From positions 10,412 through 74,411 of the forward strand of contig CAKVBV010000003.1 in the NCBI GenBank assembly GCA_934725535.1: DNA of 64,000 nt, given 5' to 3'. Every line of letters starts with the position of its first letter. The first letter of the stretch is position 1. Made by a program: the position numbers and the translations under genes. The DNA comes from an uncultured Bacteroidales bacterium (lineage in GTDB: Bacteria; Bacteroidota; Bacteroidia; Bacteroidales; Paludibacteraceae). The notes below the pieces were generated by a model, which was not told the origin of the DNA, made no database searches, and saw only the letters and a list, made by a program, of their open reading frames with translations. Shown here piece after piece: positions 45,088 to 53,515 of this stretch.

Positions 45088-46402
45088 ATGAAACAGAATT
45101 GTTTTTACTTACTCCTTTTGACGACACTGACATGTATTGTCAGTTGTGAGAAACAACCGGTAACCCAATATCCCGACTCTTTGGTTGGCTATTGGGCTTC
45201 TACAGAGAGCGGGCAGGACATCGCTTCTGTCGAGGTATTGCCGAGAGAAGACCGAGAGAATGTTGCTGTAGTGAATGTAATTTCAAACGGAAAATCCTTG
45301 GTTACGGACCTGACTGGAGGACTCTCCTATGATGCTCAAACCGGTGTGGGCTCTTTTACTCCTGAAGATGATGCATATCAAGTAGCTATTCAGGCTACAG
45401 AAGATGGCAGCATATCATTAGAGGTCAAAGAAGGTACGAAGGGGGCAAACCACCATTTTATATATCGGGACGCTGACGCGCACCACAAAACCGGAAAAGC
45501 AAAAAGAGACCATTAACTATGAGTTGATGATATGCAACTATTTCCAATATGCGGATGGGCACTACGAGATGGCGTTCGGAGGAACTACGCATAGCGGTAG
45601 TATCGGTATGGTGCAAATACTGACCGCCAAACCTCTTGAAACGTTGAATACTACATTGTCCAAAGCCAATGGGGATTTTGACGCTCAGAGGACGATATTC
45701 ATACCTAATTATTCACAATCCATAACGGAAGATGATATCGTGTATCCGGATTCAATGTCTGTAACCATGTCATTGGTTAAGGACGGGTATTACAATGTAG
45801 AGATAGAGATTATATGCCCCGATGTGATATATCACTTGACAACTTCTGATGGAGCGATATACTTTATTGACATACGGTGGGATGTTGAGCCCCATGAAAC
45901 AGTTACACTTAATCAGACCTATAACTACTTTGACGGTGGAATAACACAAACAGGAGATACCACTATGGCATCGCTGCTTTTGATGAATGACAGGACAGGA
46001 TTGCGTATGGATTTTATCACTCAGTCAGGATTAGAGAAAGGCACTTATCCTATCTCCTACGAGCGGAAATATGGCGTAGCCACCGCATCTTACGGAAACG
46101 ATTTGGAACGCAATATCGTTTCGCCCTCCTATTTGGCGGTGCTGGATGGCAGCGGCAATATAGAGAAAGCCTATTTCTTGGAAAAAGGAGAGGTGGTTGT
46201 GGATTATCCCGCACAAGATACGATTTCCATTACAGGATATGCCACATCGCATTATGGTTCGCAAGTGGACTTTAGTTATCGGGGACCTTTTGCATGGGCT
46301 TCATATCACGCAAACAAGTACCAACTTGCAGAGAAGATGCTGCACCACGGAGCAAAGAATGATATATTGAATCCGCTCTTAATTCCTAACGATAAGTATT
46401 GA
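45088..46402 (+). pseudogene. Lipoprotein gene interrupted by a frameshift in a G5 tract
   Basis: Two frames together make one protein of about 440 residues. The first (45079/45088-45516) has a signal peptide and lipobox (CIVSC). The second covers 45524-46402. Removing one G from the GGGGG at 45441-45445 joins them smoothly: KEGTKG-QTTILYIGTLTRTTKPEKQKETINYELMICNYF, a continuous beta-strand pattern. Everything else is intact, so either the tract is phase-variable, or the gene is a fresh pseudogene, or it is a sequencing error. The N-terminal part contains LPREDREN, encoded by tandem ccgagagaa units. Function unknown; it follows the M6 protease by 20 nt. Confidence 0.8.
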
Positions 46403-46410
46403 TTGATAGT

Positions 46411-47538
46411 ATGCGGGTAATCATCTTAGGTACGGCGTGGCCTTACAGGGGCGGGTTGGCAGCGTTCAATGAGCGGTTGGCACGGCAGTTTATGGCAGAG
46501 GGACACGAAGTGGAGATACTGACTTTCACTATGCAGTATCCCGATTTTCTGTTCCCCGGCAAGACACAATACTCCGATGACCCGCAGCCTAAAGACTTGC
46601 GTATCACACGTGTGATGAACTCCATCAATCCTGTATCATGGGTACGTACGGGGCGGCTGATACGCCGAAAGAAAGCCGACCTGCTGGTGGTGAAGTTCTG
46701 GATTCCGCTGATGGCTCCCTGTTTGGGTACGATAGCGCGTATTGCCCGCAAAGGCGGCACAAAAGTAGTGTCGGTACTGGATAACGTGATACCGCATGAA
46801 CCGCATTTCTGGGACAAGTGGTTTATTCGCTATTTTATCGGTAGCGTGGACCGGTTCGTGGCTATGTCGGATAGTGTACGTACCGATTGTGAAAAGTTCA
46901 TCAACCGCAAACACCCGCAACCGGTTACGCTTTGCCCGCACCCGCTGTATGATAATTTCGGGACTCCGCTGCCCAAAGACGAGGCACGCAGGCAATTAGG
47001 GTTGGATAAAGACGCGATATGCCTGCTCTTTTTCGGGTTTATCCGTGATTATAAGGGACTTGACCTGCTGATGAAGGCATACGCCGACCCGCGCTTTGCA
47101 GGAAAGAAGGTACAGTTGGTGGTAGCGGGCGAGTTCTACAACAACGGGGCGCAATACACCGAATTGGAGCAGCAACTCGGCTTGAAGGGTAAGATAGATT
47201 GGCACACTAATTTTATTCCTGATGACCAAGTGCGTGTCTATTTCTCGGCAGCCGACCTGATAGTACAACCATACAAAACCGCCACGCAGAGCGGTGTAAC
47301 GCAGATAGCCTACCATTTCTGCAAGCCGATGTTGGTAACGAATGTGGGTGGTCTGGCAGAGATTGTACCAAACGGGAAGGTGGGGTATGTAACTGCCGTT
47401 GAACCGAAAGCCATTGCCGATGCGATACTTGACTTCTGTGAGCGAGGTGATGCGGAGTGCTTCCGCGCTGGGATAGAAGAAGAGAAAAAGAAGTACGCTT
47501 GGTCGAGGATGACAGAAGCAATAATAAGTAATAGTTAA
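46411..47538 (+). CDS. Family 4-type glycosyltransferase
   Basis: 375 residues from ATG 46411; a TTG at 46399 is in frame but overlaps the previous stop. GT-B fold: N-terminal LGTAWPYRGGLAAFNERLA (glycine-rich acceptor loop) and C-terminal nucleotide-sugar site (FFGFIRDYKGLDLLMKA, then VGGLAEIVPNGKVGYV). It heads the heptose operon, with the four GDP-heptose functions directly downstream, and so probably transfers that heptose (or an adjacent sugar) to a surface glycan. Its 3' end merges into a 7-bp repeat array (47522-47549) that supplies the stop codon. Confidence 0.88.
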   Translation: MRVIILGTAWPYRGGLAAFNERLARQFMAEGHEVEILTFTMQYPDFLFPGKTQYSDDPQPKDLRITRVMNSINPVSWVRTGRLIRRKKADLLVVKFWIPLMAPCLGTIARIARKGGTKVVSVLDNVIPHEPHFWDKWFIRYFIGSVDRFVAMSDSVRTDCEKFINRKHPQPVTLCPHPLYDNFGTPLPKDEARRQLGLDKDAICLLFFGFIRDYKGLDLLMKAYADPRFAGKKVQLVVAGEFYNNGAQYTELEQQLGLKGKIDWHTNFIPDDQVRVYFSAADLIVQPYKTATQSGVTQIAYHFCKPMLVTNVGGLAEIVPNGKVGYVTAVEPKAIADAILDFCERGDAECFRAGIEEEKKKYAWSRMTEAIISNS

Positions 47539-47592
47539 TAATTAATATGCCGTTCTGCCATTGCGCATTACGCATTAAGAATTACGCATTGT
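47522..47592. repeat. Two 7-bp periodic arrays before hddA
   Basis: taatann heptads x4 (47522-47549) overlap the glycosyltransferase stop codon. A second series of five (ccattgc, gcattac, gcattaa, gaattac, gcattgt; 47558-47592) ends 1 nt before the hddA ATG. Confidence 0.72.
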
Positions 47593-47593
47593 T

Positions 47594-48619
47594 ATGATAG
47601 TACGCAGCAAAGCCCCATTACGATTAGGATTGGCAGGCGGTGGTACTGATGTGTCACCCTACTCTGACCTTTACGGAGGTGCCATCCTCAATGCCACCAT
47701 TTCGCTCTATGCCTATACGACAATAGAGCCCTTGGACAATGGGAAGATTATCTTCTCTTCTCCTGATGCCGACTTGGAGGAAGTGTATGACAGCCGTGAA
47801 GTATTAGATACCGACGGGTTCTTTGTACTGACCAAAGGCGTGTATAACAGGGTAGTGCGCGACTTTGCACACAAGCCGCTCTCATTCCGCATTACGAGTC
47901 ATGTCGATTCTCCTGCGGGCAGTGGATTAGGTACAAGCAGTACGTTGGTGGTCAGTATATTAGGCGCGTTTGCCGAGTGGCTGAAACTACCATTGGGTGA
48001 ATATGATATGGCGCGTCTGGCTTATGAGATAGAACGTATCGACTTAGGTATGGCAGGCGGTAAGCAAGACCAGTACGCTGCCACTTTCGGCGGGTTCAAC
48101 TATATGCAGTTCTTGCAAGATGACAAGGTGATAGTCAATCCGTTGCGTATCCGCCAACGTTATCAGGAAGAACTGGCGCACAACCTGCTGCTCTACCACA
48201 CGGAGACCAGCCATGTGAGTGCAAAGATTATTGAGGGACAGATACGAAACGTGAAGGCAAACAACACTTCTTCGATAGAAGCCATGCATCGGCTGAAACA
48301 ACAAGCGGTGCAGATGAAAGAAGCATTACTACAGGGTAACATTGACAATATCGGCGAGATACTGAACTTTGGGTGGGAGCAGAAGAAGAAGACGGCAAGC
48401 AATATCTCCAATCCGCTGTTGGATGACATATACGCTACCGCCATCGAGGCCGGTGCTACGGGAGGGAAAGTGAGTGGTGCAGGCGGGGGCGGCTTTATGT
48501 TTTTCTATTGCCCCTGTACCAGCCGCTATAATGTAGAGAAGGCTCTGCAAGCGAAATTCGCAGGGCAAGTGAAACGATACGAATTTACACAGGAAGGATT
48601 AAGAACATGGACACTATAA
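47594..48619 (+). CDS. hddA: D-glycero-alpha-D-manno-heptose 7-phosphate kinase
   Basis: 341 residues, GHMP kinase fold. RSKAPLRLGLAGGGTDV at the N-terminus, the ATP loop PAGSGLGTSSTLVVS and the C-terminal GKVSGAGGGGFMFFYC are the family motifs. It phosphorylates heptose 7-phosphate at C1, giving the 1,7-bisphosphate with alpha configuration, which distinguishes the GDP-heptose from the ADP-heptose route. It overlaps gmhA by 13 nt. Confidence 0.92.
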   Translation: MIVRSKAPLRLGLAGGGTDVSPYSDLYGGAILNATISLYAYTTIEPLDNGKIIFSSPDADLEEVYDSREVLDTDGFFVLTKGVYNRVVRDFAHKPLSFRITSHVDSPAGSGLGTSSTLVVSILGAFAEWLKLPLGEYDMARLAYEIERIDLGMAGGKQDQYAATFGGFNYMQFLQDDKVIVNPLRIRQRYQEELAHNLLLYHTETSHVSAKIIEGQIRNVKANNTSSIEAMHRLKQQAVQMKEALLQGNIDNIGEILNFGWEQKKKTASNISNPLLDDIYATAIEAGATGGKVSGAGGGGFMFFYCPCTSRYNVEKALQAKFAGQVKRYEFTQEGLRTWTL

Positions 48620-49185
48620 CCCGCTCCATATCAGACAGTATCGCTGCCAAGCAGGCGATATTGAACAACCCGGAGTTGTTGCAGACCATCCAACAGGTGG
48701 CAGATACTATGATTACCGCTTTGCGCAGCGGCAACCGTGTGCTGTGGTGCGGCAACGGAGGCAGTGCGGCTGACGCGCAGCACCTCGCGGCAGAGTTGTC
48801 GGGACGGTTTTATTACGACCGCCCGCCCTTGAACTCAGAGGCTCTGCATTGCAACACATCGTACCTGACAGCCGTGGCGAATGATTACGGCTACGAACTG
48901 ATATATTCACGTATGATTGACGGTGCGTGCCGCGCGGGTGATGTGCTGGTAGGCATATCCACATCGGGCAACTCAAAGAATATCCTGAATGCCTTTCGCA
49001 AGGCGAAAGAATTAGGTGTTGTGACGGTAGCCATGACGGGTAAGACAGGTGGCGAGATGAGACAGGTGGCGGATTACCTGCTGAATGTACCCTCTATGGA
49101 TACGCCGCGCATACAGGAGTCGCACATTATGCTCGGGCATATCATCTGCGAGATAGTGGAGGCACAAATGTTTCCCAAGGCATAG
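48607..49185 (+). CDS. gmhA: Sedoheptulose 7-phosphate isomerase
   Basis: 192 residues, SIS domain. The LWCGNGGSAADAQHLAAELSG loop binds the phosphosugar. It isomerises sedoheptulose 7-phosphate to D-glycero-D-manno-heptose 7-phosphate, the first step of nucleotide-heptose synthesis. Length is standard. It lies between hddA and the fused hddC-gmhB gene. Confidence 0.95.
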   Translation: MDTITRSISDSIAAKQAILNNPELLQTIQQVADTMITALRSGNRVLWCGNGGSAADAQHLAAELSGRFYYDRPPLNSEALHCNTSYLTAVANDYGYELIYSRMIDGACRAGDVLVGISTSGNSKNILNAFRKAKELGVVTVAMTGKTGGEMRQVADYLLNVPSMDTPRIQESHIMLGHIICEIVEAQMFPKA

Positions 49186-49191
49186 GTGGCG

Positions 49192-50412
49192 ATGTTTGAT
49201 GAGGTAGTCATATTAGCGGGCGGGTTTGGCACACGGCTCAGTCACGTATTGGGCAATGTACCCAAACCGATGGCTCCCGTGTATGGGAAACCGTTCCTGA
49301 CATATCTGTTGCGGCGTTTGGAAGATGCAGGAGTAAAGCACATCATCTTGGCAACAGGTTACAGGCATGAGGTGATAGAACGCTATTTCGGTAGCCGGTA
49401 TCGGTCATTACGTATCTCATATTCACGCGAGGACAAGCCGCTCTTTACGGGCGGGGCTATACTACAGGCAAGCCGCCTGATACAAGGGGATGACTTTCTT
49501 GTACTGAACGGAGACACACTGTTTGATATTGATTTCGAGGCACTATGCGCATTTCATACCCGATGTGGTGCGGGTGTCAGTCTGGCTCTGCGCGAGGTGA
49601 ACGATACGGCACGCTATGGGGCAGTGCAAACGGAAGGTGATTATGTGGTTGCCTTTCAGGAAAAGGATGTCAGTGCCGGCACCGGACTAATCAATGGCGG
49701 TATCTATGCTATCCGACGCGAATGGCTGCAGGGACTGGCGTTGCCCGATAAATTCTCGTTTGAGAAAGAGGTGCTACAGGCGATGGCAGGTATGCACTGT
49801 TTCTGCGGTATGGCGTTTCGTGATTACTTCATTGACATCGGTGTGCCTGCAGACTACTATCGCGCGCAGCAGGAGTTCGCAGGGCTGTTTCCTAAGGACA
49901 ACGACCTGTTCCTTGACCGAGATGGTGTGCTCAACCGCCGTATAGAGGGCGATTATGTGCGCTGTTGGCAGCAATGGGAATGGTTGCCGGGTGCCCAAGA
50001 GGCGGTAGCACGATTGTCGCAGCAGTATGTGCATACGTTTATCGTCAGCAACCAGCAGGGGATAGGCAAGGGGCTGTTTTCCGAAGCAGATGCATACGTT
50101 ATCCATCAACACATGCAAACAGACATTGAAGCATACGGCGGGTATATCGAGTGTGTATATATATGCACTGACTTGAAAGAATCCAACAGTTCCTATCGCA
50201 AACCCGCTATAGGAATGGCACTACAAGCCGCCAAAGACTATCCTGATGTGCAATTGACCGACAGCGTGATGATAGGCGACAGTGTGAGCGATATGCAATT
50301 CGGTTGGCAAGCAGGTATGCGTTGTATCTATCTGACCAACGGCGGACCTGTGCCAACCGAAGTGCGGGACTATACCGACATCATAGCCCCAGACATACAT
50401 TCTCTGCTTTAA
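49192..50412 (+). CDS. Fused heptose-1-phosphate guanylyltransferase / heptose-1,7-bisphosphate phosphatase
   Basis: 406 residues from ATG 49192; a GTG two codons upstream (49186) directly follows the gmhA stop and is possible. Residues about 1-235 are a nucleotidyltransferase (LAGGFGTRLSHVLGNVPKP) of the HddC type. Residues about 240-400 are a HAD phosphatase of the GmhB type: LFLDRDGVLN, VSNQQGIGKG, RKPAIGM and MIGDSVSDMQ. The zinc-binding Cys/His loop usual in GmhB before the RKP motif is absent (YICTDLKESNSSYRKP). Together with HddA and GmhA this gives all steps to GDP-D-glycero-alpha-D-manno-heptose, with the last two on one polypeptide. Ends tail-to-tail with thiL, overlapping by 4 nt. 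Confidence 0.88.
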   Translation: MFDEVVILAGGFGTRLSHVLGNVPKPMAPVYGKPFLTYLLRRLEDAGVKHIILATGYRHEVIERYFGSRYRSLRISYSREDKPLFTGGAILQASRLIQGDDFLVLNGDTLFDIDFEALCAFHTRCGAGVSLALREVNDTARYGAVQTEGDYVVAFQEKDVSAGTGLINGGIYAIRREWLQGLALPDKFSFEKEVLQAMAGMHCFCGMAFRDYFIDIGVPADYYRAQQEFAGLFPKDNDLFLDRDGVLNRRIEGDYVRCWQQWEWLPGAQEAVARLSQQYVHTFIVSNQQGIGKGLFSEADAYVIHQHMQTDIEAYGGYIECVYICTDLKESNSSYRKPAIGMALQAAKDYPDVQLTDSVMIGDSVSDMQFGWQAGMRCIYLTNGGPVPTEVRDYTDIIAPDIHSLL

Positions 50413-51440
50413 TTCTGCGTAAAGGCGTTCCACCCCTGTGCTTTCAGAGTGAGTTCCTCGCCGTTACGACCTACCAGATTCAGCCCATATTCAGGCTTGG
50501 TGATATGCCCGATGATGTAAAGGTCGTCGATAGGGATTAGTTTTTCGTAGTCATTTATATCACACGTAAAGAGCAACTCATAGTCTTCGCCGCCGTTGAG
50601 GGCGCAGGTTACGATGTTGAGGTTCATCTCTTCCGCCAATGCCGCTGCCTGATAGTCAATAGGCAGTTTGTCCTCGTAGATAGCACAACCTACGCCCGAT
50701 TGTGTACAGATATGCATCAGTTCGGACGATAGCCCGTCGGAGATATCCATCATGGCAGTGGGTTTGACGCCTACCTTGTGCAGTGCCTCAATGATGTCGC
50801 GGCGTGCCTCGGGCTTTAGTTGCCGCTCCAACAAGTATTCCCGTCCCTCAAAAGCAGGGGTTGCCTTGTCGTCGGCTTGCATGACGAGCCGCTCACGCTC
50901 CAGCAACTGCAGCCCCATGTAGGCGGTGCCGAGGTTACCCGATACACATATAAGGTCGTTGAGTTTGGCACCATTGCGATATACAATGTCCTTGGCATTT
51001 GCCATGCCCAGACAAGTGATAGAGATGGTGAGCCCCGTCATGGAAGCACAGGTGTCGCCGCCGACCAAATCCACCCCGTATCGTTCGCAGGCGAGCCGAA
51101 TACCCGCATAGAGTTCGTCAATGTCCTCTACGGCAAAGCGTTTGCTGATGCCCAACGAGACTGTGATTTGGGTAGGCGTGCCGTTCATGGCATATATGTC
51201 AGAGAAATTGACTACCGCCGCTTTGTATCCGAGATGCTTGAGGGGTACGTATTCGAGATTGAAGTGAATACCTTCAAGTAGCATATCGGTGGTCATCAGG
51301 ACGCGTTTGCTACCAAAGTTCATGACTGCGGCATCGTCACCGATGCCTTTCTGCGTGGAGGGCTGTACGGATTTGAGTCCCTCTGTGAGGTGCTTGATAA
51401 GTCCGAACTCACCAAGCGCGGATATTTCTGTTCTTGCCAT
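50409..51440 (-). CDS. thiL: Thiamine-monophosphate kinase
   Basis: 343 residues, PurM-like fold. GIGDDAAVM and TTDMLLEGIHF near the N-terminus coordinate Mg and substrate; LVGGDTCAS and MDISDGLSSELMHIC follow; GGEDYELLFT is the C-terminal signature. It phosphorylates thiamine monophosphate to the active diphosphate in the cytoplasm. No other thiamine gene or TPP riboswitch is seen nearby. It follows the CYTH gene by 19 nt. Confidence 0.95.
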   Translation of the reverse strand: MARTEISALGEFGLIKHLTEGLKSVQPSTQKGIGDDAAVMNFGSKRVLMTTDMLLEGIHFNLEYVPLKHLGYKAAVVNFSDIYAMNGTPTQITVSLGISKRFAVEDIDELYAGIRLACERYGVDLVGGDTCASMTGLTISITCLGMANAKDIVYRNGAKLNDLICVSGNLGTAYMGLQLLERERLVMQADDKATPAFEGREYLLERQLKPEARRDIIEALHKVGVKPTAMMDISDGLSSELMHICTQSGVGCAIYEDKLPIDYQAAALAEEMNLNIVTCALNGGEDYELLFTCDINDYEKLIPIDDLYIIGHITKPEYGLNLVGRNGEELTLKAQGWNAFTQN

Positions 51441-51459
51441 AAGTTGATATACGAATTAT

Positions 51460-51957
51460 TTACATATTTGCGTTGTAGTATCGCGGGTTGCCCGTGACCT
51501 CCTCGCCGAGGAATGCGGGGCGGGTATAGGGTTGGTCTTCACGGAGCAGTTCGAGTTCCGCCATCACCAGTCCGTCCATACGCCCATGGAACTCGTCCAC
51601 CTCCCATTTGAGAGCAGACTCTTCGGGTGTGGGCGTGCCGGAGGCAGGCTGATAGGGAACTATCCAGCGGGTTTTCTCTATGAGTCCTGGCAGGCACATC
51701 TGCAGAAGTTGTCGGGCATCTTCGGGTGAAATCTCCCGTTCCCACTCGAAACGGGATAGTCCGACATCGCCGGACTTGGACTTGACTGTCAGGAAGGCTT
51801 GCTCTGCCCCACCCTCTTCTGTGCGCAAGCGGACACGCACGGTGCGCCCTGCGTCCTTGCAGATATAACCTTGCACTATGTCGTACTTGCGCGTAGCGAG
51901 TGTCTTGTATGTGTCGTTGACAACGAGGAACTTGCGTTCGATTTCCGTATTGTTCAT
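51460..51957 (-). CDS. CYTH-domain (triphosphate tunnel) protein
   Basis: 165 residues. The N-terminal E-x-E-x-K motif (EIERK, residues 5-9) and the alternating charged strands (VRVRLRTEEGG, FLTVKSKSG, FEWEREI, KWEVDEFHG, MAELELLRE) define the triphosphate tunnel fold. Bacterial members of this size usually hydrolyse inorganic triphosphate or ATP rather than make cAMP. It starts 3 nt after the MscS gene ends and precedes thiL. Confidence 0.9.
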   Translation of the reverse strand: MNNTEIERKFLVVNDTYKTLATRKYDIVQGYICKDAGRTVRVRLRTEEGGAEQAFLTVKSKSGDVGLSRFEWEREISPEDARQLLQMCLPGLIEKTRWIVPYQPASGTPTPEESALKWEVDEFHGRMDGLVMAELELLREDQPYTRPAFLGEEVTGNPRYYNANM

Positions 51958-51960
51958 AGA

Positions 51961-52938
51961 CTATTGCCGTTGAGGGGTGGATAGAATGTTGATGTCCATG
52001 TGGGGGTAGGCGAAGGGGAAGCCTTGGGGTGGGAGTTCGGTGTAGAAACGGTTGTTGAGGTCATAGAGGACGTCCCAGTAGTCGGAGGTGCGCACCCACG
52101 CACGGATATAGAAAGTGATGTCGCTGGTATTGAGCGAGGAAAGGACTACCGTCGGGTCGGGAATAGTAAGCCCTGCGGTGTCCACCGCGGAACGCGAGTG
52201 GTTCTTGGGGCGTTCGTCCGCCGAAGTGAGGATACGCTTGTCGGACAACAAGATAGTGCGAATGGCATCCATACAGGCATTGGAGTCCACCCCGTAACTG
52301 ACACTCACTTTCCACTCCACGCGGCGCAGCACCTGCGCAGACACGTTCTCTATCGTGCCATTGGAGAGGGCTCCGTTGGGCAAGACCACGACACGGTTGT
52401 CGGTAGTGAGAATCTTGGTGGAGAAGATATTAACGTCCATTACAGTGCCCGACTGCCCTTGCGCGGTGATAAAGTCTCCCGCTTTGAATGGTCTGAAAAC
52501 CAGAAGGATAATGCCGCCTGCGAAGTTCTGCACCGTACCCGACAGTGCCATACCGATTGCCATACCTCCTGCGGCAAGCAAGGCTGCGAATGAGGTGGTG
52601 TCCACGCCCAAGGTGCCAATCGTAGCGATAACCAGCATCACCGTGAGCGTGATGCTGACGAAGGAGCATATAAACGATGCCAGTGTGCGCTCGGTATGGC
52701 GACGCTCAAAGACGCGCACCAGCAGCCGTTTGACACGACGAATGAGCCATGCGCCAATGAGGTAGATGACCAATGCCACCAGTACCTTCAGCCCGAAATG
52801 AACAGCACTATCCAGTACCCCATGCCAGAAGGATTCGGGGTCGGTTTGCACCTGCCGGATGATGTTCTCCGTCACCACCCGGATAGAGTCCGAAGGCGGA
52901 ATAGCAGGCGTGGGAACTTCTATATCAAGAAAAAGCAT
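51961..52938 (-). CDS. Small-conductance mechanosensitive channel (MscS family)
   Basis: 325 residues. Three membrane segments, the third being the pore helix with the Gly/Ala pattern LLAAGGMAIGMALSGTVQNFAGG, followed by the beta domain entry FRPFKAGDFITAQGQSG. The cytoplasmic domain ends in FPFAYPHMDINI. It opens on membrane tension to release solutes during osmotic downshock. The N-terminus is unusually polar for about 40 residues before the first helix. An 11-bp x3 array lies just upstream. Confidence 0.93.
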   Translation of the reverse strand: MLFLDIEVPTPAIPPSDSIRVVTENIIRQVQTDPESFWHGVLDSAVHFGLKVLVALVIYLIGAWLIRRVKRLLVRVFERRHTERTLASFICSFVSITLTVMLVIATIGTLGVDTTSFAALLAAGGMAIGMALSGTVQNFAGGIILLVFRPFKAGDFITAQGQSGTVMDVNIFSTKILTTDNRVVVLPNGALSNGTIENVSAQVLRRVEWKVSVSYGVDSNACMDAIRTILLSDKRILTSADERPKNHSRSAVDTAGLTIPDPTVVLSSLNTSDITFYIRAWVRTSDYWDVLYDLNNRFYTELPPQGFPFAYPHMDINILSTPQRQ

Positions 52939-52968
52939 ATCCGTTTACAATAAATAGGAAAAACACAC

Positions 52969-53001
52969 GTGTCGTTGCCGTCTCGTTGCCGTGTCGTTGC
53001 C
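52969..53001. repeat. 11-bp tandem array, 3 units (gtgtcgttgcc)
   Basis: gtgtcgttgcc, gtctcgttgcc, gtgtcgttgcc in the gap between the MscS and DUF4293 genes (52939-53050). Same period as the arrays at 2234, 20281 and 57907, but unrelated sequence. Confidence 0.85.
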
Positions 53002-53050
53002 GTAATTGACAGCATCGTATAGCGAGCCATATACGGTGCGTCGTGCATGG

Positions 53051-53503
53051 TTATCGGAGTCGGTCGGCAGCGCGGACGAGAGCCTCGTCTTTGAGTATGC
53101 GGCGGGTAGCCATAAGCGACAGCACCACATTGACAAGAGGAATGGCTGCCCATACGTTGAGATACCAGTCGGCATCCTCCAGCACTGCGCCGTTGATTGG
53201 TTCGTTGCCCTTAACGATGTAGGCGATGTAGAGTGCAAGCAGGGCATAGTAGCCGAGACACAAGATTACGTTCACGACATTGATTCGGGCTTGCAAGAGG
53301 CGGTGCTTGAAAAGGAAAATGTTAACCAACGCAATGACCGGCACAGCGATAGTGAGGACAGCCAATGGCCATTTGGAGAAGGTGGTCAGTGCGATATACT
53401 CCGTACCCGTGGGGGTAAGGAACTGCACCGGCGAGAAGAAGCACAGCAGTGCGCCCAGCACCACAATGAGCAGGAGATAGATGGTTTGAATACGTTGTAT
53501 CAT
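53051..53503 (-). CDS. DUF4293 membrane protein
   Basis: 150 residues with four membrane segments (about 5-25, 45-65, 75-100, 118-135). It begins MIQRIQTIYLLLIVVLGALL and has the family's NIFLFKHRLLQARIN loop. DUF4293 is Bacteroidetes-specific and uncharacterised; in many genomes it sits near rho. It follows the DUF4249 gene by 12 nt. Confidence 0.9.
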   Translation of the reverse strand: MIQRIQTIYLLLIVVLGALLCFFSPVQFLTPTGTEYIALTTFSKWPLAVLTIAVPVIALVNIFLFKHRLLQARINVVNVILCLGYYALLALYIAYIVKGNEPINGAVLEDADWYLNVWAAIPLVNVVLSLMATRRILKDEALVRAADRLR

Positions 53504-53515
53504 AGTTGTATCTGT

